Assembly: GCA_963930645.1 (NCBI GenBank) | Contig: OZ005656.1 | Coordinates: forward strand, 273,246,195 to 273,310,194 | Direction: 5' to 3' | DNA: 64,000 nucleotides | Source: Salticus scenicus | Lineage: Eukaryota; Arthropoda; Arachnida; Araneae; Salticidae | Shown: in pieces, positions 41,714 through 56,900 of the stretch | Position numbering within the stretch: the stretch's first letter is position 1 | Layout: every line of letters starts with the position of its first letter | Program-made: the position numbers and the translations under genes | The notes under the pieces: model-generated | Databases searched by the model: none | The model's input: only the letters and a program-made list of their open reading frames with translations | Told to the model about the DNA's origin: nothing

Positions 41714-44700
41714 TGTAGTATTTCATTTTATTTTATTATTCCAGTCATTTATTTAATGAATACCAGATATCTATTTCAAATTTTAATAATAATTTATTTT
41801 TATATTTTTGTAATTTACACAGCAAATGCATTTTTTATGAATATTTTTTACTTTATATCCACATTCACTTTTATTTCATTTGAAATCTAATGCATTAAAC
41901 TTTTATTCTTTTCATATGGGATATGTGGTATTTCTTTTATCTCATTATTCCATTCATTTATTTAATAAATACCAGATATCTATTTCAAATTTTAATAGCA
42001 TTTTATTTTTATATTTTTGTATTTTACACACAAAATGCATTTTATATGAATATTTTTTACTTTATATCCACATTCACTTTATATTTCATTTGAAATCTAA
42101 AGCATAAAACTTTTATTATTTTCATAAGGGATACGAAGTATTTCATTTTATTTCATTATTCCATTCATTTATTTCATGAATACCAGATATCTATTTCAAA
42201 TTTTAATAATAATTTATTTTTATATTTTTGTATTTTACACAGCAAATGCATTTTATATGAATATTTTTTACTTTATATCCACATTCACTTTTTATCTCAT
42301 TTGAAATCTAAAGCATAAAACTTTTATTATTTTCATAAGGGATAAGTAGTATTTCATTTTATTTCATTATTCCATTCATTTATTTCATGAATACCAAATA
42401 TCTATTTCAAATTTTAATAATAATTTATTTTTATATTTTTGTTTTTTACACAGCAAATGCATTTTATATGAATATTTTTTACTTTATATCCACATTCATT
42501 TTTATTTCATTTGAAATCTAATGCATCAAACTTTTATTGTTTTCATATGGGATATGTGGTATTTCTTTTATCTCATTATTCCATTCATTTATTTCATGAA
42601 TACCAGATATATATTTCAAATTTAAAAAATATTTTTTTTATACTTTTATAATTTACACAGCAAATGAATTTTCAATGAATATATTTTTACTGTATATCCA
42701 CGTTCACTTTTTACTTCATTTGAATCTAATACATAAAACTTTTATTATTATCATAAACAATATGTAGCATTTCATTTTATTTCATTATTCCATTCATTTA
42801 GATAATAAATACCAGATATCTATTTCAAATTTTAATAATTAATAATTATTATATTTTTGTAATTTATACAGCAAATGCATTTTATAAGAATATTTTTTAC
42901 TTCATATCCACATTCACTTTTTACTTCATTTGAAATCTAATAAATAAAACTTTTAATATTTTCATAAACAATATGTAGCATTTCATTTTATTTCATTATT
43001 CCATTGATTTAGTTAATGAATACCAGATATCTATTTCATATTTTAATAATTAATAATTTTTATATTTTTGTAATTTACACAGCAAATGCATTTAGTTAAT
43101 GAATACCAGATATCTATTTCAAATTTTAATAATTAATAATTTTTATATTTTTGTAATTTACACAGCAGATGCATTATATAAAAATATTTTTTCTTTATAT
43201 CCTTATTCACTTTTTATTTCATTTGAATTCGAATGCATAAAAATTTTATTATTTTCATAAGAGATATGTAGTATTTCATTTTATTTCATTATTCCATTCA
43301 TTTATTTCATGAATACCAGATATCTATTTTAAATTTTAATAATAATTTATTTATATAGTTTTGTATTTTACACAGCAAATGCATCTTATATAAATACTTT
43401 TTAATTTATATCCACATTCACTTTTTATTTCATTTGAAATCTAATGCAGAAAACTTTTATTATTTTCATAAGGGATACGTAGTATTTAATTTTATTTCAT
43501 TATTCCATTCATTTATTTCATGAATACCAGATATCTATTTCAAATTTTAATAACAATTTATTTTTATATTTTTGTATTTTACACAGCAAATGCATTTATA
43601 TGAATTTTTTTACGTTATATCCACTTTCACTTTTTATTTCATTTGATATCTAATGCATAAAACTTTTATTATTTTCAGAAGGGATATGTAGTATTTCATT
43701 TTATTTCGTTATTCTATTCATTTATTTAATAATTACCAGATATCTATTCAAATTTTTAAAAAAAATTAATTTTATATTTTTATAATTTACACAGAAAATG
43801 AATTTTAAATGAATATTTTTTACTTTATATCCACATTCCTTTTTCACTTCATTTGAAATCTAATACATAAAACTTTTATTATTTTCATAAACAAAATGTA
43901 GTATTTCATTTTATTTTATTATTCCAGTCATTTATTTATTAAATACCAGATATCTGTTTCAAATTTTAATAATAATTTATTTTTATATTTTTGTAATTTA
44001 TACAGCAAATGCTATTTATAAGAATATTTTTTACTTCATACCCGCATTCACTTTTTACTTCATTTGAAACCTAATACATAAAACTTTTATTATTTTCATA
44101 AACAATATGTAGCATTTCATTTAATTTAATTACTCCATTCTTTTATTTCATGAATACCAGATATCTATTTCAAATTTTAATAATAATTTATTTTTATATT
44201 TTTATAATTTACACAGCAAATGCATTTTTTATGAATATTTTTTACTTTATATCCACATTCACTTTTTATTTCATTTGTATTCTAATACATAAAACTTTTA
44301 TTGTTTTCAAAAACAAATTGTAGCATTTCATTTTATTTCATAATTCCAGTCATAGATTTAATGAATTCAAGATATCTATTTCAAATTTTAATAATAATTT
44401 ATTTTTATATTTTTGTATTTTACACAGCAAATGCATGTTATATGAATAGTTTTTACTTTATATCCACATTCACTTTTTATTTCATTTGAATTGTAATGCA
44501 GAAAACTTTTATTATTTTCATAAGGAATACGTAGTATTTCATTTTATTTCATTATTCCATTCATTTATTTTATGAATACCAGATATCTATTTCAAACTTT
44601 AATAATAATTTATTGTTATATTTTTGTAATTTATACAGGATATTTTTGTAATTTATGCATTTTATAAGAATATTTTTTACTTCCTATCCACATTCACTTT

Positions 44701-44957
44701 TTACTTCATCTGAAATCTAATACATAAAACTTTTATTATTTTCATAAACAAATTGTAGCATTTCATTTTATTTCATAATTCCAGTCATTTATTTAATGAA
44801 TTCCAGATATCTATTTCAAATTTTAATAATAACTTATTTTTATATATTTGTAATTTACACAACAAATGCAATTTATATGAATATCTTTACTTTATATCCA
44901 CATTCGCTTTCTATTTCATTTGAAATCTAATGCATAAAACTTTTATTATTTTCATAA

Positions 44958-47900
44958 GGGTTACGTAGTATTTTATTTTATTTCATTATTCCATTCATTT
45001 ATTTAATAAATACCAGATATCTATTTCAAATTTTAATAACATTTTATTTTTATATTTTTGTATTTTACACACAAAATGCATTTTATATGAATATTTTTTA
45101 CTTTATATCCACATTCACTTTTTATTTCATTTGAAATCTAAAGCATAAAACTTTTATTATTTTCATAAGGGATACGTAGTATTTCATTTTATTTCATTAT
45201 TCCATTCATTTATTTCATGAATACCAGATATCTATTTCAAATTTTAATAATAATTTATTTTTATATTTTTGTTTTATACACAGCAAATGCATTTTATATG
45301 AATATTTTTTACTTTATATCCACATTCACATTTTATTTCATTTGAAATCTAATGCATCAAACTCTTATTATTTTCATATGGGATATGTGGTATTTCATTT
45401 TATTTTATTATTCCATTCATTTATTTCATGAATACCAGATATCTATTTCAAATTTAAAAAATATTTTTTTTATACTTTTATAATTTACACAGCAAATGAA
45501 TTTTAAATGAATATATTTTTACTGTATATCCACATTCACTTTTTACTTCATTTGAAATCTAATTCGTAAAACTTTTATTATTATCATAAACAATATGTAG
45601 CATTTCATTTTATTTCATTTTTCCAGTCTTTTATTTAATGAATACCTGATATATAATTCGAATTACTACTAATCTACTTTTATATTTTTGTAATTTATAC
45701 AGCAATTGCATTTTATAAGAATATTTTTTACTTCATATCCACATTCACTTTTTACTTCATTTGAAATCTAATAAATAAAACTTTTATTATTTTCATAAAC
45801 AATATGTAACATTTCATTTTATTTCATTATTCCAGTCATTTATTTAATGAATACCAGATATCTATTTCAAATTTTAATAATAATTTATCTTTATATTTTT
45901 GTAATTTATACAGCAAATTCATTTTATAAGAATATTTTTTACTTGATATCCACATTCACTTTTTACTTCATTTGAAATCTAATAAATAAAACTTTTAATA
46001 TTTTCATAAACAATATGTAGCATTTCATTTTATTTCATTATTCCATTCATTTAGTTAATGAATACCAGATATCTATTTCAAATTTTAATAATTAATAATT
46101 TTTATATTTTTGTAATTTACACAGCAAATGCATTATATAAAAATATTTTTTACTTTATATCCACATTCACTTTTTATTTCATTTGAAATCGAATGCATAA
46201 AACTTTTATTATTTTCATAAGGGATATGTAGTATTTAATTTTATTTCATTATTCCATTCATTTATTTAATGAATACCAGATATCTATTTCAAATTTTAAT
46301 AATTTATTTTTATATTATGAATTTTTTTACGTTATATCCAATTTCACTTTTTACTTCATTTAAAATCTAATACATAAAACTTTTATTATTTTCATAAACA
46401 ATATGTAGCATTTCATTTTATTTCATTATTCCATTCTTTTATTTTATGAATACCAGATATCAGTTTCAAATTTTAATAATAATTTATTTTTATATTTTTG
46501 TAATTTATACAGTAAATGCATTTTACAAAAATATTTTTTACTTCATATCCACATTAACTTTTTATTTCATTTGAAATCTAATGCATTTTTTATTATTTTC
46601 ATAAGGAATACGTAGTATTTCATTTTATTTCATTATTCCATTCATTTATTTTATGAATACCAGATATCTATTTCAAACTTTAATAATAATTTATTTTTAT
46701 ATTTTTGTATTTTACGCAGCAAATGCATTTTATATTAATATTTTTTATTTTATATCCACATTCACTTTTTATTTCATTTGAAATCTAATGCATAAAACAT
46801 TTATAATTATCATAAACAATATGTAGCATTTCATTTTATTTCATTTTTCCAGTCTTTTATTTAATGAATACCAGATATGTATTTCAAATTTTAATAATAA
46901 ATTATTTTTAAATTTTTGTAATTTATACAACAAATGCATTTTATAAGAATATTTTTTACTTCATATCCACATTCACTTTTTACTTCATTTGAAATCTAAT
47001 AAATAAAACTTTTAATATTTTCATAAACAATATGTAGCATTTCATTTTATTTCATTATTCCATTCATTTAGTTAATGAATACACGATATCTATTTCAAAT
47101 TTTAATAATTAATAATTTTTATATTTTTCTAATTTACACTCCAAATGCATTTAGTTAACGAATACCAGATACCTATTTCAAAATTTAATAATTAATAATT
47201 TTTATATGTTTGTAATTTGCACGCAAAATTATAAAAATATTTTTTACGTTATATCCACTTTCACTTTTTATTTCATTTGAAATCTAATGCATAAAACTTT
47301 TATTATTTTCATAAGGGATACGTAGTATTTTATTTTATTTCATTATTCCATTCATTTATTTAATAAATACCAGATATCTATTTCAAATTTTAATAACAAT
47401 TTATTTTTGTATGTTTGTATTTTACACACAAAATGCATTTATATGAATATTTTTTACTTTATATCCACATTCACTTTTTATCTCATTTGAAATCTAAAGC
47501 ATAAAACTTTTATTATTTTCATAAGGGATAAGTAGTATTTCATTTTATTTCATTATTCCATTCATTTATTTCATGAATACCAAATATCTATTTCAAATTT
47601 TAATAATAATTTATTTTTATATTTTTGTTTTTTACACAGCAAATGCATTTTATATGAATATTTTTTACTTTATATCCACATTCATTTTTATTTCATTTGA
47701 AATCTAATGCATCAAACTTTTATTGTTTTCATATGGGATATGTGGTATTTCTTTTATCTCATTATTCCATTCATTTATTTCATGAATACCAGATATATAT
47801 TTCAAATTTAAAAAATATTTTTTTTATACTTTTATAATTTACACAGCAAATGAATTTTCAATGAATATATTTTTACTGTATATCCACGTTCACTTTTTAC

Positions 47901-50143
47901 TTCATTTGAATCTAATACATAAAACTTTTATTATTATCATAAACAATATGTAGCATTTCATTTTATTTCATTATTCCATTCATTTAGATAATAAATACCA
48001 GATATCTATTTCAAATTTTAATAATTAATAATTATTATATTTTTGTAATTTATACAGCAAATGCATTTTATAAGAATATTTTTTACTTCATATCCACATT
48101 CACTTTTTACTTCATTTGAAATCTAATAAATAAAACTTTTAATATTTTCATAAACAATATGTAGCATTTCATTTTATTTCATTATTCCATTGATTTAGTT
48201 AATGAATACCAGATATCTATTTCATATTTTAATAATTAATAATTTTTATATTTTTGTAATTTACACAGCAAATGCATTTAGTTAATGAATACCAGATATC
48301 TATTTCAAATTTTAATAATTAATAATTTTTATATTTTTGTAATTTACACAGCAGATGCATTATATAAAAATATTTTTTCTTTATATCCTTATTCACTTTT
48401 TATTTCATTTGAATTCGAATGCATAAAAATTTTATTATTTTCATAAGAGATATGTAGTATTTCATTTTATTTCATTATTCCATTCATTTATTTCATGAAT
48501 ACCAGATATCTATTTTAAATTTTAATAATAATTTATTTATATAGTTTTGTATTTTACACAGCAAATGCATCTTATATAAATACTTTTTAATTTATATCCA
48601 CATTCACTTTTTATTTCATTTGAAATCTAATGCAGAAAACTTTTATTATTTTCATAAGGGATACGTAGTATTTAATTTTATTTCATTATTCCATTCATTT
48701 ATTTCATGAATACCAGATATCTATTTCAAATTTTAATAACAATTTATTTTTATATTTTTGTATTTTACACAGCAAATGCATTTATATGAATTTTTTTACG
48801 TTATATCCACTTTCACTTTTTATTTCATTTGATATCTAATGCATAAAACTTTTATTATTTTCAGAAGGGATATGTAGTATTTCATTTTATTTCGTTATTC
48901 TATTCATTTATTTAATAATTACCAGATATCTATTCAAATTTTTAAAAAAAATTAATTTTATATTTTTATAATTTACACAGAAAATGAATTTTAAATGAAT
49001 ATTTTTTACTTTATATCCACATTCCTTTTTCACTTCATTTGAAATCTAATACATAAAACTTTTATTATTTTCATAAACAAAATGTAGTATTTCATTTTAT
49101 TTTATTATTCCAGTCATTTATTTATTAAATACCAGATATCTGTTTCAAATTTTAATAATAATTTATTTTTATATTTTTGTAATTTATACAGCAAATGCTA
49201 TTTATAAGAATATTTTTTACTTCATACCCGCATTCACTTTTTACTTCATTTGAAACCTAATACATAAAACTTTTATTATTTTCATAAACAATATGTAGCA
49301 TTTCATTTAATTTAATTACTCCATTCTTTTATTTCATGAATACCAGATATCTATTTCAAATTTTAATAATAATTTATTTTTATATTTTTATAATTTACAC
49401 AGCAAATGCATTTTTTATGAATATTTTTTACTTTATATCCACATTCACTTTTTATTTCATTTGTATTCTAATACATAAAACTTTTATTGTTTTCAAAAAC
49501 AAATTGTAGCATTTCATTTTATTTCATAATTCCAGTCATAGATTTAATGAATTCAAGATATCTATTTCAAATTTTAATAATAATTTATTTTTATATTTTT
49601 GTATTTTACACAGCAAATGCATGTTATATGAATAGTTTTTACTTTATATCCACATTCACTTTTTATTTCATTTGAATTGTAATGCAGAAAACTTTTATTA
49701 TTTTCATAAGGAATACGTAGTATTTCATTTTATTTCATTATTCCATTCATTTATTTTATGAATACCAGATATCTATTTCAAACTTTAATAATAATTTATT
49801 GTTATATTTTTGTAATTTATACAGGATATTTTTGTAATTTATGCATTTTATAAGAATATTTTTTACTTCCTATCCACATTCACTTTTTACTTCATCTGAA
49901 ATCTAATACATAAAACTTTTATTATTTTCATAAACAAATTGTAGCATTTCATTTTATTTCATAATTCCAGTCATTTATTTAATGAATTCCAGATATCTAT
50001 TTCAAATTTTAATAATAACTTATTTTTATATATTTGTAATTTACACAACAAATGCAATTTATATGAATATCTTTACTTTATATCCACATTCGCTTTCTAT
50101 TTCATTTGAAATCTAATGCATAAAACTTTTATTATTTTCATAA
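44958..50143. repeat. Higher-order repeat, 5186 bp deleted unit
   Basis: This is the same unit type with one block removed. Up to about 47440 it follows the 37943 unit at an offset of 7015. From 47482 it follows it at an offset of 5186, so 1829 bp (about 40467-42295 in the full form) is missing. The switch lies between GCATTTATATGAATA near 47437 and the TATCTCATTTG variant at 47480. The missing block holds two poly-A monomers and the MITE target site. The join is within a monomer and keeps its phase, as expected of unequal crossover rather than random breakage. Confidence 0.85.
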
Positions 50144-53048
50144 GGGTTACGTAGTATTTTATTTTATTTCATTATTCCATTCATTTATTTAATAAATACC
50201 AGATATCTATTTCAAATTTTAATAACATTTTATTTTTATATTTTTGTATTTTACACACAAAATGCATTTTATATGAATATTTTTTACTTTATATCCACAT
50301 TCACTTTTTATTTCATTTGAAATCTAAAGCATAAAACTTTTATTATTTTCATAAGGGATACGTAGTATTTCATTTTATTTCATTATTCCATTCATTTATT
50401 TCATGAATACCAGATATCTATTTCAAATTTTAATAATAATTTATTTTTATATTTTTGTTTTATACACAGCAAATGCATTTTATATGAATATTTTTTACTT
50501 TATATCCACATTCACATTTTATTTCATTTGAAATCTAATGCATCAAACTCTTATTATTTTCATATGGGATATGTGGTATTTCATTTTATTTTATTATTCC
50601 ATTCATTTATTTCATGAATACCAGATATCTATTTCAAATTTAAAAAATATTTTTTTTATACTTTTATAATTTACACAGCAAATGAATTTTAAATGAATAT
50701 ATTTTTACTGTATATCCACATTCACTTTTTACTTCATTTGAAATCTAATTCGTAAAACTTTTATTATTATCATAAACAATATGTAGCATTTCATTTTATT
50801 TCATTTTTCCAGTCTTTTATTTAATGAATACCTGATATATAATTCGAATTACTACTAATCTACTTTTATATTTTTGTAATTTATACAGCAATTGCATTTT
50901 ATAAGAATATTTTTTACTTCATATCCACATTCACTTTTTACTTCATTTGAAATCTAATAAATAAAACTTTTATTATTTTCATAAACAATATGTAACATTT
51001 CATTTTATTTCATTATTCCAGTCATTTATTTAATGAATACCAGATATCTATTTCAAATTTTAATAATAATTTATCTTTATATTTTTGTAATTTATACAGC
51101 AAATTCATTTTATAAGAATATTTTTTACTTGATATCCACATTCACTTTTTACTTCATTTGAAATCTAATAAATAAAACTTTTAATATTTTCATAAACAAT
51201 ATGTAGCATTTCATTTTATTTCATTATTCCATTCATTTAGTTAATGAATACCAGATATCTATTTCAAATTTTAATAATTAATAATTTTTATATTTTTGTA
51301 ATTTACACAGCAAATGCATTATATAAAAATATTTTTTACTTTATATCCACATTCACTTTTTATTTCATTTGAAATCGAATGCATAAAACTTTTATTATTT
51401 TCATAAGGGATATGTAGTATTTAATTTTATTTCATTATTCCATTCATTTATTTAATGAATACCAGATATCTATTTCAAATTTTAATAATTTATTTTTATA
51501 TTATGAATTTTTTTACGTTATATCCAATTTCACTTTTTACTTCATTTAAAATCTAATACATAAAACTTTTATTATTTTCATAAACAATATGTAGCATTTC
51601 ATTTTATTTCATTATTCCATTCTTTTATTTTATGAATACCAGATATCAGTTTCAAATTTTAATAATAATTTATTTTTATATTTTTGTAATTTATACAGTA
51701 AATGCATTTTACAAAAATATTTTTTACTTCATATCCACATTAACTTTTTATTTCATTTGAAATCTAATGCATTTTTTATTATTTTCATAAGGAATACGTA
51801 GTATTTCATTTTATTTCATTATTCCATTCATTTATTTTATGAATACCAGATATCTATTTCAAACTTTAATAATAATTTATTTTTATATTTTTGTATTTTA
51901 CGCAGCAAATGCATTTTATATTAATATTTTTTATTTTATATCCACATTCACTTTTTATTTCATTTGAAATCTAATGCATAAAACATTTATTATTATCATA
52001 AACAATATGTAGCATTTCATTTTATTTCATTTTTCCAGTCTTTTATTTAATGAATACCAGATATGTATTTCAAATTTTAATAATAAATTATTTTTAAATT
52101 TTTGTAATTTATACAACAAATGCATTTTATAAGAATATTTTTTACTTCATATCCACATTCACTTTTTACTTCATTTGAAATCTAATAAATAAAACTTTTA
52201 ATATTTTCATAAACAATATGTAGCATTTCATTTTATTTCATTATTCCATTCATTTAGTTAATGAATACACGATATCTATTTCAAATTTTAATAATTAATA
52301 ATTTTTATATTTTTCTAATTTACACTCCAAATGCATTTAGTTAACGAATACCAGATACCTATTTCAAAATTTAATAATTAATAATTTTTATATGTTTGTA
52401 ATTTGCACGCAAAATTATAAAAATATTTTTTACGTTATATCCACTTTCACTTTTTATTTCATTTGAAATCTAATGCATAAAACTTTTATTATTTTCATAA
52501 GGGATACGTAGTATTTTATTTTATTTCATTATTCCATTCATTTATTTAATAAATACCAGATATCTATTTCAAATTTTAATAACAATTTATTTTTGTATGT
52601 TTGTATTTTACACACAAAATGCATTTATATGAATATTTTTTACTTTATATCCACATTCACTTTTTATTTCATTTGAAATCTAAAGCATAAAACTTTTATT
52701 ATTTTCATAAGGGTTACGTAGTATTTCATTTTATTTCATTATTCCATTCATTTATTTCATGAATACCAGATATCTATTTCAAATTTTAATAATAATTTAT
52801 TTTTATATTTTTGTTTTTTACACAGCAAATGCATTTTATATGAATATTTTAAACTTTATATCCACATTCACTTTTTATTTCATTTGAAATCTAATGCCTC
52901 AAACTCTTATTATTTTCATATGGGATATGTGGTATTTCATTTTATTTTATTATTCCATAATGTATTTTAAATGAATATTTTTTTACTTTATATCCACATT
53001 CACTTTTTACTTCATTTGAATCTAATACATAAAACTTTTATTATTTTC

Positions 53049-53068
53049 AAAAAAAAAAAAAAAAAAAA
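53049..53068. repeat. Poly-A run (A20)
   Basis: This is the copy of 40848-40868 in the second 7015 bp unit, one base shorter. Confidence 0.9.
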
Positions 53069-53899
53069 TGTAGTATTTCATTTTATTTCATTATTCCAGT
53101 CATTTATTTAATGGATTCCAGATATCCATTTCAAATTTTAATAATAATTTATTTTTATATATTTGTAATTTACACAGCAAATGCAATTTATATGAATATC
53201 TTTACTTTATATCCACATTAACTTTTTATTTCATTTGAAATCTAATGCATAAAACTTTTATTATTTTCATAAGTGTTACGTAGTATTTTATTTTATTTCA
53301 TTATTCCAGTCATTTATTTCATGAATACCAGATATCTACTTCAAATTTTAATAATAATTTATTTTTATATTTTTGTATTTTACACAGCAAATGCATTTTA
53401 TAAGAATATTTTTTACTTCATATCCACATTCACTTTTTACTTCATTTGAAATCTAATACATAAAACTTTTATTATTTTCATAAACAATATGTAGCATTTC
53501 ATTTTATTTCATTATTCCAGTCACTTATTTAATGAAAACCAGATATCTGTTTCAAATTTTAATAATATTTTTTTTTTATATTTTTGTAATTTATACAGCA
53601 AATGCATTTTATAAGAATATTTTTTACTTCATATCCACATTCACTTTTTACTTCATTTGAAATCTAATAAATAAAACTTTTAATATTTTCATAAAGAATA
53701 TGTAGCATTTCATTTTATTTCATTATTCCATTGATTTAGTTAATGAATTCCAGATATCTATTTCAAATTTTAATAATTAATAATTTTTATATTTTTGTAA
53801 TTTACACAGCAGATGCATTATATAAAAATATTTTTTCTTTATATCCTTATTCACTTTTTACTTCATTTGAATCTAATACATAAAACTTTTATTATTTTC

Positions 53900-53914
53900 A
53901 AAAAAAAAAAAAAA
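53900..53914. repeat. Poly-A run (A15)
   Basis: This is the copy of 41700-41713 in the second 7015 bp unit, one base longer. Confidence 0.9.
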
Positions 53915-56900
53915 TGTAGTATTTCATTTTATTTTATTATTCCAGTCATTTATTTAATGAATACCAGATATCTATTTCAAATTTTAATAATAATTTATTT
54001 TTATATTTTTGTAATTTACACAGCAAATGCATTTTTTATGAATATTTTTTACTTTATATCCACATTCACTTTTATTTCATTTGAAATCTAATGCATTAAA
54101 CTTTTATTCTTTTCATATGGGATATGTGGTATTTCTTTTATCTCATTATTCCATTCATTTATTTAATAAATACCAGATATCTATTTCAAATTTTAATAGC
54201 ATTTTATTTTTATATTTTTGTATTTTACACACAAAATGCATTTTATATGAATATTTTTTACTTTATATCCACATTCACTTTATATTTCATTTGAAATCTA
54301 AAGCATAAAACTTTTATTATTTTCATAAGGGATACGAAGTATTTCATTTTATTTCATTATTCCATTCATTTATTTCATGAATACCAGATATCTATTTCAA
54401 ATTTTAATAATAATTTATTTTTATATTTTTGTATTTTACACAGCAAATGCATTTTATATGAATATTTTTTACTTTATATCCACATTCACTTTTTATCTCA
54501 TTTGAAATCTAAAGCATAAAACTTTTATTATTTTCATAAGGGATAAGTAGTATTTCATTTTATTTCATTATTCCATTCATTTATTTCATGAATACCAAAT
54601 ATCTATTTCAAATTTTAATAATAATTTATTTTTATATTTTTGTTTTTTACACAGCAAATGCATTTTATATGAATATTTTTTACTTTATATCCACATTCAT
54701 TTTTATTTCATTTGAAATCTAATGCATCAAACTTTTATTGTTTTCATATGGGATATGTGGTATTTCTTTTATCTCATTATTCCATTCATTTATTTCATGA
54801 ATACCAGATATATATTTCAAATTTAAAAAATATTTTTTTTATACTTTTATAATTTACACAGCAAATGAATTTTCAATGAATATATTTTTACTGTATATCC
54901 ACGTTCACTTTTTACTTCATTTGAATCTAATACATAAAACTTTTATTATTATCATAAACAATATGTAGCATTTCATTTTATTTCATTATTCCATTCATTT
55001 AGATAATAAATACCAGATATCTATTTCAAATTTTAATAATTAATAATTATTATATTTTTGTAATTTATACAGCAAATGCATTTTATAAGAATATTTTTTA
55101 CTTCATATCCACATTCACTTTTTACTTCATTTGAAATCTAATAAATAAAACTTTTAATATTTTCATAAACAATATGTAGCATTTCATTTTATTTCATTAT
55201 TCCATTGATTTAGTTAATGAATACCAGATATCTATTTCATATTTTAATAATTAATAATTTTTATATTTTTGTAATTTACACAGCAAATGCATTTAGTTAA
55301 TGAATACCAGATATCTATTTCAAATTTTAATAATTAATAATTTTTATATTTTTGTAATTTACACAGCAGATGCATTATATAAAAATATTTTTTCTTTATA
55401 TCCTTATTCACTTTTTATTTCATTTGAATTCGAATGCATAAAAATTTTATTATTTTCATAAGAGATATGTAGTATTTCATTTTATTTCATTATTCCATTC
55501 ATTTATTTCATGAATACCAGATATCTATTTTAAATTTTAATAATAATTTATTTATATAGTTTTGTATTTTACACAGCAAATGCATCTTATATAAATACTT
55601 TTTAATTTATATCCACATTCACTTTTTATTTCATTTGAAATCTAATGCAGAAAACTTTTATTATTTTCATAAGGGATACGTAGTATTTAATTTTATTTCA
55701 TTATTCCATTCATTTATTTCATGAATACCAGATATCTATTTCAAATTTTAATAACAATTTATTTTTATATTTTTGTATTTTACACAGCAAATGCATTTAT
55801 ATGAATTTTTTTACGTTATATCCACTTTCACTTTTTATTTCATTTGATATCTAATGCATAAAACTTTTATTATTTTCAGAAGGGATATGTAGTATTTCAT
55901 TTTATTTCGTTATTCTATTCATTTATTTAATAATTACCAGATATCTATTCAAATTTTTAAAAAAAATTAATTTTATATTTTTATAATTTACACAGAAAAT
56001 GAATTTTAAATGAATATTTTTTACTTTATATCCACATTCCTTTTTCACTTCATTTGAAATCTAATACATAAAACTTTTATTATTTTCATAAACAAAATGT
56101 AGTATTTCATTTTATTTTATTATTCCAGTCATTTATTTATTAAATACCAGATATCTGTTTCAAATTTTAATAATAATTTATTTTTATATTTTTGTAATTT
56201 ATACAGCAAATGCTATTTATAAGAATATTTTTTACTTCATACCCGCATTCACTTTTTACTTCATTTGAAACCTAATACATAAAACTTTTATTATTTTCAT
56301 AAACAATATGTAGCATTTCATTTAATTTAATTACTCCATTCTTTTATTTCATGAATACCAGATATCTATTTCAAATTTTAATAATAATTTATTTTTATAT
56401 TTTTATAATTTACACAGCAAATGCATTTTTTATGAATATTTTTTACTTTATATCCACATTTACTTTTTATTTCATTTGTATTCTAATACATAAAACTTTT
56501 ATTGTTTTCAAAAACAAATTGTAGCATTTCATTTTATTTCATAATTCCAGTCATAGATTTAATGAATTCAAGATATCTATTTCAAATTTTAATAATAATT
56601 TATTTTTATATATTTGTAATTTACACAACAAATGCAATTTATATGAATATCTTTACTTTATATCCACATTCACTTTCTATTTCATTTGAAATCTAATGCA
56701 TAAAACTTTTATTATTTTCATAAGGGTTACGTAGTATTTTATTTTATTTCATTATTTCATTCATTTATTTAATAAATACCAGATATCTATTTCAAATTTT
56801 AATAACAATTTATTTTTATATTTTTGTATTTTACACAGAAAATGCATTTTATATGAATATTTTTTACTTTATATCCACATTCACTTTTTATTTCATTTGA

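Larger units (their letters stand above)
37943..44957. repeat. Higher-order repeat, 7015 bp unit, copy 1
   Basis: The boundary boxes lie at 37943 and 44958, exactly 7015 bp apart. Internal landmarks keep the same spacing: TCGAATTACTACTAATC at 38643 and 45658, and TTATGAATTTTTTTACG at 39300 and 46315. This is the complete form of the unit. It includes the block around 40467-42295, with poly-A runs at 40848 and 41700 and the empty MITE site (TTAA at 41962), which the next unit lacks. It recurs nearly unchanged 12201 bp downstream. Confidence 0.85.
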
